Shown one piece after another: positions 45,225 to 54,566 of a stretch of DNA of 64,000 nucleotides. Source of the stretch: Pseudomonadota bacterium (GTDB lineage Bacteria; Pseudomonadota; Gammaproteobacteria; Steroidobacterales; Steroidobacteraceae); contig JAJYUL010000001.1 in assembly GCA_021792555.1 (NCBI GenBank), positions 1-64,000 on the forward strand, in the 5' to 3' direction. Position 1 is the first letter of the stretch. Every line of letters begins with the position of its first letter. The notes beneath the pieces are model-generated. The model worked only from the letters and a program-made list of their open reading frames with translations, had not been told where the DNA came from and ran no database searches. The position numbers and the translations under genes are program-made.

Positions 45225-46049
45225 ATGATCCGCCAGCTCACAGTGTCCGCCGCGCTCGCTCTTCTGCTGTGCGCGTGCAGTTCCCACCCGCCGCCGCCGG
45301 CGCAGAACAGCGCTTCCTCCTCCAGCAGCGCACCGGCCACCGGCGCCTCCGGCAGCGCATCGCAGGGCGCCGGCTCGGGCACGGGCGCGTCGGCCTCGAG
45401 CACGGCGGCGGCGAACACCCCGCTCGCCCTGCCGACCAGCAGCGAGTGGCAGCCCGGTGTGAACTACACGGTCATCTCCCCGGCGCAGCCGACCAATGCC
45501 CCGCCGGGCAAGGTACAGGTCATGGAGGTGTTCTGGCTCGCCTGTCCGCACTGCTATGCGCTCGAGCCGTACATCCAGGCCTGGCGCAAGACCAAGCCCT
45601 CGTACGTGCAGTTCGTGCGCGTGCCGGTGATGTGGGGCCCGGTGCAGCGCGCGCATGCCCGGCTCTATTACACCCTCGAGGCGCTCGGCCGGCGCGACCT
45701 GATCGACAAGACCTTCCACTACATCCACGATCTGGAGCTGCAGACCCGCAGCGAGTCGATCATGGTCGGCAGCAGCAAGGCGAACACGCTGCGCATGCAG
45801 CAGGCGTTCGTGGCGAAGTACGGCGTCTCGCCCGCCGCGTTCGCGAACGCGTACAACTCGTTCGACGTGAACACGCGCCTGCAGCAGGCCGAGGAGATCA
45901 ACCAGGTCTACGAGATCGAAAGCGTCCCGACGATCATCGTCGACGGCCGCTACCGCACCAACGTGGTCAAGGCCGGCAGCGAGAACAAGCTGATCGCGCT
46001 CATCAACTTCCTCGCGAAGTGGGATCACGACCACCAGAGCGCCGGGTGA
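45225..46049 (+). CDS. DsbA-like thiol:disulfide interchange lipoprotein
   Basis: 274 residues. A signal peptide ends in LLLCACSS with a plausible lipidation cysteine (C18). A long Ser/Ala/Gly linker (20-65) is followed by a DsbA thioredoxin fold with active site CPHC (C107, C110) and the cis-Pro loop VPTIIVDGRY. It would introduce disulfides into periplasmic proteins while tethered to a membrane. It precedes a soluble paralogue by 4 bases. Confidence 0.88.
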   Translation: MIRQLTVSAALALLLCACSSHPPPPAQNSASSSSSAPATGASGSASQGAGSGTGASASSTAAANTPLALPTSSEWQPGVNYTVISPAQPTNAPPGKVQVMEVFWLACPHCYALEPYIQAWRKTKPSYVQFVRVPVMWGPVQRAHARLYYTLEALGRRDLIDKTFHYIHDLELQTRSESIMVGSSKANTLRMQQAFVAKYGVSPAAFANAYNSFDVNTRLQQAEEINQVYEIESVPTIIVDGRYRTNVVKAGSENKLIALINFLAKWDHDHQSAG

Positions 46050-46053
46050 GCCG

Positions 46054-46806
46054 ATGAAGCGCACGCACGCCGGACGGGCGCTGCTCGCCTGCGCCGCACT
46101 GCTGCTGGGGGTTTGGGCCGGCGGCGCTCGCACCCGCGCCGCCGCGTCCGAGCTGCCCTCGAGCGCCCGTTGGAAGGCGGGCGTCAATTACAAGCTGCTC
46201 TCCCCGGCGCAGCCGACCAACGCGCCGCCGGGCAAGGTGCAGGTGCTGGAGTTCTTCTACCTCGCCTGCCCGTACTGTCATGCGCTCGAGCCCTACATCC
46301 AGGCCTGGCGCAAGAGCAAGCCGGCCTACGTGCAGTTCGAGCGCGTGCCGGTGATGTGGGCGCCGCTGCATGTGGCCGATGCCCGGCTCTACTACACCCT
46401 GCGCGCGCTTGGACGGCATGACCTGATCGAGACGGCGTTCAACACGCTGCACCGGCTGGAGCAGGCCTCGGGAGGCGACGAGGACGTCATGGTCGGCAGC
46501 ACGCCGGCCAAGACGCTCGCGCTGCAGGAGGCGTTTGCCGAGCGGCACGGCGTCGCCCCGGCCGCCTTCCTCAGCGCCTACCGCTCTTTCGACGTGCACC
46601 TGGAGCTCGCCCGGGCGCGCGAGCTCGGCAAGGTCTTCCAGGTCATGCACACCCCGACGATCATCGTCGCCGGACGCTTCGTGACCGGGCCGTCGAACTT
46701 CCATTTCCGGGCGGGCCGGCCGCCGTACGTGAGCGGCGATAAGCGCACGATCGAGCTGATCAATTTCCTCACCCGGTGGGTGCACGATCATCCGCACGCC
46801 GGCTGA
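46054..46806 (+). CDS. dsbA: DsbA-like periplasmic thiol:disulfide oxidoreductase
   Basis: 250 residues with a signal peptide (about 1-31) and DsbA fold. The active site is CPYC (C72, C75), versus CPHC in its lipoprotein neighbour; the cis-Pro loop is TPTIIVAGRF. The two share NAPPGKVQVxE and EPYIQAWRK blocks and clearly arose by tandem duplication. Different dipeptides between the cysteines imply different redox potentials. It is convergent with hslU. Confidence 0.9.
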   Translation: MKRTHAGRALLACAALLLGVWAGGARTRAAASELPSSARWKAGVNYKLLSPAQPTNAPPGKVQVLEFFYLACPYCHALEPYIQAWRKSKPAYVQFERVPVMWAPLHVADARLYYTLRALGRHDLIETAFNTLHRLEQASGGDEDVMVGSTPAKTLALQEAFAERHGVAPAAFLSAYRSFDVHLELARARELGKVFQVMHTPTIIVAGRFVTGPSNFHFRAGRPPYVSGDKRTIELINFLTRWVHDHPHAG

Positions 46807-46842
46807 GCCGGCGCGGATGATCCGCGGCGCCGCGGCAGCCGC

Positions 46843-48180
46843 TCAGAGGATGTAGCGGCTGAGATCCTCGTCCTTGGCCAGGCCGCCGAGGTGCTCATCG
46901 ACGTACTTCGCGTCGATGGTCATCTGCGCACCGGAGCGCTCCGAGGCATCGTACGACACCGACTCGAGCAGCCGCTCCATGACGGTATGCAGGCGGCGCG
47001 CGCCGATGTTCTCGGTGCGCTCGTTCACCTGGAAGGCGATCTCCGCGATGCGCTGCACCCCGTCGGCGGTGAACTGCACCGCCACGCCCTCGGTGCTCAT
47101 CAACGCCTGGTACTGCGCGGTGAGCGAGGCATCCGGCTCGGTCAGGATACGCACGAAATCGCCGACCTTGAGCGAGTCGAGCTCCACCCGGATCGGGAGC
47201 CTGCCCTGCAGCTCGGGGATCAGGTCGGAGGGCTTGGAGAGGCTGAACGCCCCCGAGGCGATGAACAGCACGTGATCGGTCTTCACCGGACCGTACTTGG
47301 TGGTCACCGTCGAGCCTTCCACGAGCGGCAGCAGGTCGCGCTGCACGCCCTCGCGCGACACGTCGGCGCCCGCGGTCTCCTGGCGGCGCGTGACCTTGTC
47401 GATCTCGTCGATGAACACGATGCCGTTCTGCTCGGCATTGGCGAGCGCCTGGATCTTCAGCTCCTCCTCGTTGATGAGCTTGCCGGCCTCATCCTCGGTG
47501 AGCAGCTTCATCGCCTCGCTCACCCTGACCTTGCGGCTGCGGGTGCGGTTGCCGCCGAGGTTCTGGAACATCGACTGCAGCTGCTGCTGCATCTCCTCCA
47601 TGCCCGGCGGCGCCATGATCTCCACGCCCATCGGCGCGGCGCGCAGCTCGATCTCGATCTCCCGCTCGGCGAGCTCCCCGGCGCGCAGCATGCGGCGGAA
47701 CTTCTCGCGCGTCTCCGCATCGCGCGGCTGCGCCGGCTCGTCCGTCGAGAACCCGAGCATGCGCGGCTTGGGCAGGAGCGCATCGAGCACCCGCTCCTCG
47801 GCCGCCTCCGCGGCCCGCTGGCGCACCTTGTCCATTTCCTGCTCGCGCGTCATCTTGACCGCAACGTCGACGAGCTCCTTCACGATGGAGTCGACGTCGC
47901 GGCCGACGTAGCCGACCTCGGTGAATTTGGTGGCCTCGACCTTGACGAACGGCGCGTTCGCGAGCCGCGCCAGGCGCCGCGCGATCTCGGTCTTGCCGAC
48001 GCCGGTCGGGCCGATCATCAGGATGTTCTTCGGCGTGATCTCCTGGCGCAGCGGCTCGGCGACCTGCATGCGCCGCCAGCGGTTGCGCAGCGCGATGGCG
48101 ACCGCGCGCTTGGCGGCATCCTGCCCGACGATGTGCTTGTCGAGCTCCTGAACGATTTCGTGGGGAGTGAGCGATGACAT
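46843..48180 (-). CDS. hslU: ATP-dependent protease ATPase subunit HslU
   Basis: 445-residue AAA+ unfoldase. Walker A is GPTGVGKT (57-64), Walker B IVFIDEID; the I-domain spans about 110-240. C-terminal residues (SRYIL) insert into HslV to activate it. It lies 23 bases downstream of hslV. Confidence 0.96.
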   Translation of the reverse strand: MSSLTPHEIVQELDKHIVGQDAAKRAVAIALRNRWRRMQVAEPLRQEITPKNILMIGPTGVGKTEIARRLARLANAPFVKVEATKFTEVGYVGRDVDSIVKELVDVAVKMTREQEMDKVRQRAAEAAEERVLDALLPKPRMLGFSTDEPAQPRDAETREKFRRMLRAGELAEREIEIELRAAPMGVEIMAPPGMEEMQQQLQSMFQNLGGNRTRSRKVRVSEAMKLLTEDEAGKLINEEELKIQALANAEQNGIVFIDEIDKVTRRQETAGADVSREGVQRDLLPLVEGSTVTTKYGPVKTDHVLFIASGAFSLSKPSDLIPELQGRLPIRVELDSLKVGDFVRILTEPDASLTAQYQALMSTEGVAVQFTADGVQRIAEIAFQVNERTENIGARRLHTVMERLLESVSYDASERSGAQMTIDAKYVDEHLGGLAKDEDLSRYIL

Positions 48181-48203
48181 GGCGATAGAGTTTCCGGGCG
48201 CGC

Positions 48204-48764
48204 TCAGGACGCGTCCTGCTTCAGTTCCTCGATGGTCAGATTGCGGTTCGTGTAGATGCAGATGTCGGCGGCGATCTCGAGCGAGCGCTGCACGATGTCG
48301 CGGGCGCCGAGCCCGGAGGAATCGAGCAGGGCCCGCGCGGCCGAGAGCGCGAACTGCCCGCCCGAGCCGATGGCCGCGGCCTCGTGCTCCGGCTCGATGA
48401 CGTCCCCGTTGCCGGAAATGACGAGCAGCTTGCCCGGATCGCCGACCAGCAGCAGCGCCTCGAGGCGCCTGAGGTAACGGTCGGCGCGCCAGTCCTTGGC
48501 CAGCTCGATGGCCGCGCGAGTGAGGTTGCCGTATTTCTCCAGCTTGCCCTCGAAGCGCTCGAACAGCGTGAACGCATCCGCGGTGCCGCCGGCGAATCCG
48601 GCCAGCACCTTGTCGTTGTAGAGCCTGCGGACCTTGCGGGCATTGCCCTTCATGACCGTATTGCCCAGGGTGACCTGCCCGTCGCCGCCCAGCGCGACGA
48701 CGCCGTTGCGGCGCACGCCGAGGATGGTCGTGCCATGGGGATTGAACGTCGTGGAATCTGTCAT
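48204..48764 (-). CDS. hslV: ATP-dependent protease proteolytic subunit HslV
   Basis: 186 residues of proteasome-type Thr protease. An 11-residue propeptide ends in HG before T12, the expected catalytic N-terminal threonine ([12 protein letters not shown]). [22 protein letters not shown] is intact. It forms the double-hexamer chamber with HslU. Confidence 0.95.
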   Translation of the reverse strand: MTDSTTFNPHGTTILGVRRNGVVALGGDGQVTLGNTVMKGNARKVRRLYNDKVLAGFAGGTADAFTLFERFEGKLEKYGNLTRAAIELAKDWRADRYLRRLEALLLVGDPGKLLVISGNGDVIEPEHEAAAIGSGGQFALSAARALLDSSGLGARDIVQRSLEIAADICIYTNRNLTIEELKQDAS

Positions 48765-48803
48765 GAGTGAGCCGGTATCGCCAACTGAGCGAGGCGGTGC
48801 GCC

Positions 48804-49757
48804 TCAGGATTTGCGGCGCGCCCGCGGGTGCGCCGCATCGTAGATGCGGGCGAGGTGCTGAAAATCAAGGTGAGTGTAAATCTGCGTCGTGGCGATGTCC
48901 GCGTGGCCGAGCAGCTCCTGCACGCCGCGCAGCTCCGCGCCGGATTCGAGCAGGTGCGAGGCGAAGGAATGGCGGAACAGATGCGGGTGCACGTGCTGCG
49001 GCAGGCCCTGGCGGCGCGCCCAGTAGGCAACGCGCTTCTGGATCTCGCGGCGTCCGAGCCGCCGCCCGCCGCGGCCGAGGAACAGCGCCCGCTCGCCGCT
49101 GCCCGCCCACGCCGCGCGCTGCTTCAGCCAGCGCTCGAGCGCCTCGGCGGCCAGGCGTCCGACGGGCACGGCCCGCTCCTTGCGCCCCTTGCCGAGCACC
49201 CGGACGATGCGGTCCGCCAGATCGAGGTGCTCGAGGTCGAGCGTCGTGAGCTCCGCCAGGCGCAGCCCGCAGGAATAGAGCAGCTCCATGATGGCGCGGT
49301 CGCGGATCGCCACCGGAGTCCTCTCCGTGATGGCCAGCAGCCGGCCCATCTGGTCCGCATCGAGCGTCACCGGCAGACGGCGTGCGGCCTTCGGGGCGCG
49401 CACGTCGCTGGCCGGGTTGCGCCGCAGAGCGCGGATGTCGGCGCCGTCGGGCGGTGCGGCGCTGCGCTCGCGCTGGACCTGCGCCTCGCGCAGCAGGAAG
49501 TCATAGAAGCTGCGCACCGCGGAGAGGCGCCGCTGGATGCTGCGCGGGGCGAGTCCGCCGGCGTGCAGCCGGGCGGCGAACGCGCGCACGTGGGCCGTCT
49601 CGAGTGCCGTCCAGTCGGCCAGCCGCTCGCGGTCGCAGTACGCGGCCAGCGCGCCGAGGTCGCGCAGATAGTTCGAGACCGTGTGCGGCGAGCCGCGCCG
49701 CTCGGTCTCGAGGTAGCGCCGGAAGCGCTCGACCCAGTCGTTCGCGGCGGGCGTCAT
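48804..49757 (-). CDS. xerC: Tyrosine recombinase XerC
   Basis: 317 residues with an N-terminal SAM-like core-binding domain and C-terminal catalytic domain. Catalytic residues are in [11 protein letters not shown] (Arg), [11 protein letters not shown] (Lys), [13 protein letters not shown] (His-x-x-Arg), [12 protein letters not shown] (His) and nucleophile Y294. It resolves chromosome dimers at dif with XerD. It lies between DUF484 and hslV, conserved gammaproteobacterial order. Confidence 0.94.
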   Translation of the reverse strand: MTPAANDWVERFRRYLETERRGSPHTVSNYLRDLGALAAYCDRERLADWTALETAHVRAFAARLHAGGLAPRSIQRRLSAVRSFYDFLLREAQVQRERSAAPPDGADIRALRRNPASDVRAPKAARRLPVTLDADQMGRLLAITERTPVAIRDRAIMELLYSCGLRLAELTTLDLEHLDLADRIVRVLGKGRKERAVPVGRLAAEALERWLKQRAAWAGSGERALFLGRGGRRLGRREIQKRVAYWARRQGLPQHVHPHLFRHSFASHLLESGAELRGVQELLGHADIATTQIYTHLDFQHLARIYDAAHPRARRKS

Positions 49758-49782
49758 GGGCGCGCGGGCGGCGGGCCGCGCC

Positions 49783-50493
49783 TCAGGCGCCCCGGCGCAT
49801 CGTCAGCGCGTCGGTGATCAGGTCGGCCATGCGGCCGAGGAACTCGGTGCTCATGCCGGGATGGAAGCGGTCGCGGTCGGGGCTGCCGAGCGCGAGCACG
49901 CCGAGCGGCGTGCCCTTCTCGGTGAGCGGCACGAGCGCCATCGAGCCGATCTGCGCCGAGTCCGGGCCGAACAGCAGCTCGCGCTGCGAGTCGCGCGCCT
50001 GACCGCAGCGCGGCTTGCCGGCGCTGAAGAGCGAGTCGAAGGATTTCAGTCCAGGGTTGTCGCCCGCGACGCTGCGCACGAAGCGCTGCGGAGTCAGATC
50101 CGGATAATCCCCGATCAGGAGCAGGACGCTGTGGAAGGCGTCGAAGTCCTCACGCAGACTCGCCTCGATGCGCCCGACCGCATCGGCGCGGCTGTCCGAC
50201 TGCAGCAGCCGCCGCGTAAAGCGGTGCAGTTTCTCCGCGATGGCGTCGTTGGCGCGCGCCACGGCCACGAGCTCCGCCAGCTTGCTCTCCAGGGCGGCGT
50301 GTTTCTCGCGCATCACCTCGATCTGCCGCTCGACGAGCGATATCGTCGAGCCGCCGCGCGCGTGCGGCAGCCGCAGGCGCAGCAGCACCGACTGGTGCCG
50401 CTCGAAGAAATCCGGGTTGTGCTGCAGGAAGGTGGCGATGGACTCCTCGTCCATCTCGCTGGCGGCGATGCCGCGCGCTTCACGTGTTGTCAT
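49783..50493 (-). CDS. DUF484 (GAF-like) protein
   Basis: 236 residues. The N-terminal helical segment (SEMDEESIATFLQHNPDFFERHQSVLLRLRLPH) is diagnostic for DUF484; a GAF-like domain follows (about 85-225). Always found with dapF and xerC in gammaproteobacteria; function unknown. Confidence 0.9.
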   Translation of the reverse strand: MTTREARGIAASEMDEESIATFLQHNPDFFERHQSVLLRLRLPHARGGSTISLVERQIEVMREKHAALESKLAELVAVARANDAIAEKLHRFTRRLLQSDSRADAVGRIEASLREDFDAFHSVLLLIGDYPDLTPQRFVRSVAGDNPGLKSFDSLFSAGKPRCGQARDSQRELLFGPDSAQIGSMALVPLTEKGTPLGVLALGSPDRDRFHPGMSTEFLGRMADLITDALTMRRGA

Positions 50494-50508
50494 GGTGTGT
50501 GACGGCTC

Positions 50509-51339
50509 CTAAAGATCGATGTGGCCCTCAAAGGCGGTGTGTGCGGGCCCGGTCAGCCAGATGGACTCCCCGGGCCCGCCCCAGTGCACGCCGAGCTCAC
50601 CGCCGCGCGCACGGACGATGACTTCGGCATCGAGCAGGCCCCAGCGGCGCCCGACCGCCACGGCGGCGCACGCGCCCGTACCGCAGGCGAGCGTCTCGCC
50701 GACGCCCCGTTCGTAGACCCGCAGCCGGATGTGCGCACGGTCCACGATCTGCATGAACCCGACGTTGACCCGCTTGGCAAAGCGCGGATGCGACTCGATT
50801 GCCGGCCCCAGGCGCGCCACCGGGGCCGTCTCGAGCGACTCGACGAGGAGCACGGCGTGGGGATTGCCGAGCGACACCGCGCCGATCTCGACGCTCTGGC
50901 CGTCGAGCTCGAGACGGTAACGATCGGCTTGCTCCGGCGCCTGAAACGGCAGCGCGGCCGGCTCGAACCGCACCGGCCCGATGTTCACCGAAACCGCTCC
51001 GCCGGGCTGCACGCGCGCCTGGATGAGACCGGCCGGGCTGTCGAGCGTCAGCGCGCCATCGCGCGCCGCGCCGCGCGCCGCCAGCAGCGCCGCGATGCAG
51101 CGTGCCCCGTTGCCGCACTGCTCGACTTCCTGCCCGTCGGCATTGAAGATGCGGTAGAAGACGGCCGTTGCCGACCGGCGGGGCGGCTCGAGCACGAGCG
51201 CCTGATCGAAGCCGATGCCGGTATGGCGGTCGGCGAGGCGCGCGAGCTGCGCGGCCGTGAACGGCAGCTCGCCGGCGGGCACATCGAACACCGCGAAGTC
51301 GTTGCCCAGGGCGTGCATCTTGGTGAACTCGACGCGCAT
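50509..51339 (-). CDS. dapF: Diaminopimelate epimerase
   Basis: 276 residues. The catalytic cysteine pair is C75 (EQCGNGARC) and C219 (LACGTGACA). It makes meso-diaminopimelate for lysine and peptidoglycan. The ATG at 51339 gives the family start MRVEFTKMHALGNDF. Followed by DUF484 and xerC. Confidence 0.96.
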   Translation of the reverse strand: MRVEFTKMHALGNDFAVFDVPAGELPFTAAQLARLADRHTGIGFDQALVLEPPRRSATAVFYRIFNADGQEVEQCGNGARCIAALLAARGAARDGALTLDSPAGLIQARVQPGGAVSVNIGPVRFEPAALPFQAPEQADRYRLELDGQSVEIGAVSLGNPHAVLLVESLETAPVARLGPAIESHPRFAKRVNVGFMQIVDRAHIRLRVYERGVGETLACGTGACAAVAVGRRWGLLDAEVIVRARGGELGVHWGGPGESIWLTGPAHTAFEGHIDL

Positions 51340-51371
51340 GGCGCGAGGATACCCCAACTGCCTGACGGCGG

Positions 51372-52103
51372 TCAGATCCGGAAGCGCTCGAGCAGCTCCC
51401 CGAGCAGCCGGCGGCTGACGGGCAGCATCGCCGTGCAACCGCGCAGCACGACGCTGTAGCGGCCGTCGCCGCCGCGCTCGATGCCCTGCAGGTGACCGGC
51501 GTTGATCAGCGTATTGCGGTGGATGCGCACGAAGGACTCGCCGAGCTCCTCCTCCAGCGCACGCAGCGATTCCTCGATCAGGTCCTCGCCCTGCGTGTGC
51601 CGCACCGTGGTGTATTTCTGGTCGGCCTGGAAGTACAGGATCTCCCCCAGGGGAATCAGGCGCACCAGCTCCCGGCGGCGCACCGCGATGTGCGTGCGGC
51701 GCGGAGCGTGCGCGGCTGCGGCCAGCCGCTGCAGCTGCGGGCGTGTCAGACGGCCGGCCTGCGCGAGTGCGGCGGTGAGCTTGTCCTTGCGCACCGGCTT
51801 GAGGAGGTAACCCACCGCACGCGTCTCGAATGCGTTGACGGCGTACTGATCGTACGCCGTGGTGAAGATGACCGCCGGCGGCTCCTCGAGCACGCCGAGG
51901 TGGCGGGCCGTTTCGATACCGTCCACCCCGGGCATGCGCACATCGAGCAGCACCACGTCCGGCGTCAGGCGCGCGGCCTGCTCGAGCGCCTCGAGGCCCG
52001 TGGCGGCCTCGCCGACCACTTCCGCGCCGCCGATCTCGGCGAGCAGCTGGCCGAGCCGCTCGCGGGCCGGCGGTTCGTCATCGACGATCAGCACGCGCAG
52101 CAC
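51372..52103 (-). CDS. AlgR-like LytTR response regulator
   Basis: 243 residues: a receiver domain with D54 (VLLDVRMPG) and lysine in YLLKPVRKDK, and a LytTR DNA-binding domain (about 135-240; IPLGEILYFQADQKYTTVRHTQGEDLIEESLRALEEE, VRIHRNTLINAGHLQGIE). It lies 11 bases after its cognate LytS-type kinase. The pair next to argH matches the P. aeruginosa fimS/algZ-algR locus, which controls alginate and twitching motility there; targets here are unknown. Confidence 0.9.
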   Translation of the reverse strand: MLRVLIVDDEPPARERLGQLLAEIGGAEVVGEAATGLEALEQAARLTPDVVLLDVRMPGVDGIETARHLGVLEEPPAVIFTTAYDQYAVNAFETRAVGYLLKPVRKDKLTAALAQAGRLTRPQLQRLAAAAHAPRRTHIAVRRRELVRLIPLGEILYFQADQKYTTVRHTQGEDLIEESLRALEEELGESFVRIHRNTLINAGHLQGIERGGDGRYSVVLRGCTAMLPVSRRLLGELLERFRI

Positions 52104-52114
52104 GCCGCGAGCCC

Positions 52115-53212
52115 TCAGGCGGCTCCCGCGGCCGGATGCGCCGCGGCGATGTACGGAAAGCGCAGCGTCACGATGTACTCGTCCCCGAAGCGCCCGGCCT
52201 TCACCAGGGCGCGCTCGCCGTAGAGCAGCACCAGGCGCTCGCGGATGTTCTCGAGCGCCAGATGATGGCCCTCGCGCGCCCCGTGCGGCGGGCCGAGCGG
52301 ATTGCGCATCACCACGGAAATCAGCTCCCCCGCCCGCTCGCCGCGGATCTCGACCGTGCCGCCGGCGGTGCGCGGCTCGATGCCGTGATAGATCGCGTTC
52401 TCGAGCAGCGGCTGCAGCAGCAGGCCCGGGACGCGCGCGTCGGTCGGCAGCGATTCGACCTCCCAGCTCACGCGCAGCCGCTCCCCCAGACGCAGCTGCT
52501 CGATGCGCTGATAGGTGCGCGCGATTTCCAACTCATCGGCCAGCGTGATGGTCTGGTGTGGATCGGCCAGGGAGGCGCGGAACAGGTCGGCGAGGTCCTG
52601 CACCGCCTGCTCGGCCTGAGACGGCGCGGTGCGGGTCAGCGCGGCGATCGTGTTCATGCTGTTGAACAGGAAGTGCGGGCGGATCCGCGCCTGCAGGGCG
52701 TGCACGCGGGCCGCGGCGCGCATCTCGATGTTGCGCCGCCATTGATGGGTCACGTAGAAGTAGCGCAGCGTCACGGCCGCGATCACGAAGCCGATCGCCG
52801 TGTTGCGCAGCACGAACGGTCCGAGGCGCCGGGGAAACAGCATCGGCGCGGCGGCCGCGAACGCACCGCTCGCGCCGAGCAGGAACACCCCGATGGAGAC
52901 TGCGGCCACCACAGCAGTCAACAGCACCAGCGCCGCCGTGGACCCGCGCCCCACGCCGAGGCGCGCGAGCGACGGACGCAGCACGCACAGAAGCGCCGCG
53001 CACACCAGGCCGATCCACAGCAGAAACAGCGAGCTGCGCGCGAGCTCCGACCAGAAGTTCACCGTGCCGCTGCGGGCGATCGACAACACGATGGCGGTGA
53101 GCTCCACGATCACCACGATGGCGACCGCGGCGCGCGAGGCGCAGAAGTTCGGCAGATAGAATGGGTCGCCCTCGCCGCGGAACGTCCCGTCCGAGAGCGC
53201 CTGGCGCGTCAT
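52115..53212 (-). CDS. LytS/AlgZ-type sensor histidine kinase
   Basis: 365 residues. Four membrane helices (about 28-48, 60-78, 92-112, 138-155) precede a His_kinase domain with phospho-acceptor H180 in IRPHFLFNSMNTIAALTR and an HATPase region (LLLQPLLENAIYHGIEP; GLRLALENIRERL-type block). The ATG at 53212 is chosen. It phosphorylates the adjacent LytTR regulator, presumably. Confidence 0.88.
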   Translation of the reverse strand: MTRQALSDGTFRGEGDPFYLPNFCASRAAVAIVVIVELTAIVLSIARSGTVNFWSELARSSLFLLWIGLVCAALLCVLRPSLARLGVGRGSTAALVLLTAVVAAVSIGVFLLGASGAFAAAAPMLFPRRLGPFVLRNTAIGFVIAAVTLRYFYVTHQWRRNIEMRAAARVHALQARIRPHFLFNSMNTIAALTRTAPSQAEQAVQDLADLFRASLADPHQTITLADELEIARTYQRIEQLRLGERLRVSWEVESLPTDARVPGLLLQPLLENAIYHGIEPRTAGGTVEIRGERAGELISVVMRNPLGPPHGAREGHHLALENIRERLVLLYGERALVKAGRFGDEYIVTLRFPYIAAAHPAAGAA

Positions 53213-53373
53213 GCTGTCGGATCGAACCTGGCCGGCCACGCGCGCATTATGCCTCAGCGCGCGGCCGGCAGATCGAACTTGCGCCGCGCCGCCCGCACGC
53301 CTGCAGCAGCCGACACCGCTCGCGAGCCGCTGCGCATCGGTCCGGAGGCGGCCGCGCGCTCCGGCCGTACGGG

Positions 53374-54564
53374 TCAGCCGGATCGTTTCAATTGCGCCGC
53401 CACGCGCCGGTAGGCCTCGCGGAACGGGATGCCCTCGCGCACCACCAGGCGATTGGCCTCCTCGGCGGCATGGATGGCCGGATCGAGCCGGATGCGCTCG
53501 GGGCGGAAGCGCACCGCCTCGAGCGCCGCCGGAAGGATGTCGAGCGTCTCTTCGGCTACGTCGATGGCGCGGAACAGCGGAAACTTCAGCAGCTGCAGGT
53601 CGCGCTGGTACCCCGAGGGCAGCTTCGCGCAGATCGAGAGCGCCTCGGTGAGAGAGGCCTGGGCCGTGGCCGAGCGGCCGCGGATCAGCTCGAAGACATC
53701 CGGGTTGCGCTTCTGCGGCATGATGGACGAGCCGGTGGTGAAGGCCTCCGGCAGCTCGATGAAGGCGAACTCCTGCGTATAGAAGAGGAGCACGTCGGCG
53801 GCGAGACGCCCGAGGTCCTGCAGCAGCAGTGATATGTGAAAGAGCAGCTCCGCCTCGGCCTTGCCGCGCGAGAGCTGCACGGCCGTCACCGGCTCGTGCA
53901 CCTGCGCGAAACCGAGCTTGGCGCGCGTCGCCTCCCGGTCGAGCGGCAGCCCGGGCGTGCCGTAGCCGGCCGCCGAGCCGAGCGGGCTCTTGCCCAGGCG
54001 GCGGTGCACGTGACGCAGCGCCTCGGCGTCGTCGCGGATTTCGGTGGCGAAGCCGCCCGCCCACAGCGCGACCGAGCTCGGCATCGCCTGCTGCATGTGC
54101 GTGTAGCCGGGCAGCGCGGTCGAGCGCTCGCGCGCGCCGAGGCGCTCGAGGGATTCGGCGAGCGCCACGGCGCCGGCGCTGAGGCTCTCCACGACATCGC
54201 GCAGATACAGCCGCAGCGCCGTCAATACCTGATCGTTGCGCGAGCGCCCGAGGTGCACGCGCCCGCCGGCCGGACCGATCCGCTCGGTGAGCCGCCGCTC
54301 GAGCGCCGTCTGCCCGTCCTCGTCCGCGAGCTCGATGTGCCACAGCCCGCGGGCGTGCTCCTCGGCGAGCGCGGCGAGCCCCGTGCGGATGGCCTCGAGG
54401 TCGGCGGCCGCCAGCAGCCCCTGCGCGGCGAGCATTTCGGCGTGCGCGATCGATGCGCGCACGTCGTAGGCCACGAGGCGCTCATCGAGCGCGAAGTCCT
54501 CCCCGGCCGTGTAGCGCAGCACGCGCTCATCGAGCGGCGCGCCCTTGTCCCACAGCCGGCTCAC
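53374..54564 (-). CDS. argH: Argininosuccinate lyase (short form)
   Basis: 396 residues, about 60 shorter than most ArgH. Catalytic His is in TALPGYTHMQQ (H156) and catalytic Ser in the signature GSSIMPQKRNPD (278-289); HLGRSRNDQVLTALRLY is intact. It splits argininosuccinate to arginine and fumarate. A GTG start at 54564 lies 2 bases after the argB stop. The C-terminal end lacks part of the usual helical tail, yet active-site loops are complete. Confidence 0.9.
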   Translation of the reverse strand: MSRLWDKGAPLDERVLRYTAGEDFALDERLVAYDVRASIAHAEMLAAQGLLAAADLEAIRTGLAALAEEHARGLWHIELADEDGQTALERRLTERIGPAGGRVHLGRSRNDQVLTALRLYLRDVVESLSAGAVALAESLERLGARERSTALPGYTHMQQAMPSSVALWAGGFATEIRDDAEALRHVHRRLGKSPLGSAAGYGTPGLPLDREATRAKLGFAQVHEPVTAVQLSRGKAEAELLFHISLLLQDLGRLAADVLLFYTQEFAFIELPEAFTTGSSIMPQKRNPDVFELIRGRSATAQASLTEALSICAKLPSGYQRDLQLLKFPLFRAIDVAEETLDILPAALEAVRFRPERIRLDPAIHAAEEANRLVVREGIPFREAYRRVAAQLKRSG

Positions 54565-54566
54565 GC

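Noticed and set aside
46800-46830. Hairpin between dsbA and hslU as terminator
   Set aside because: GC-rich inverted repeats occur (GCCGGCTGAGCCGGC) but no T-run follows in either direction.
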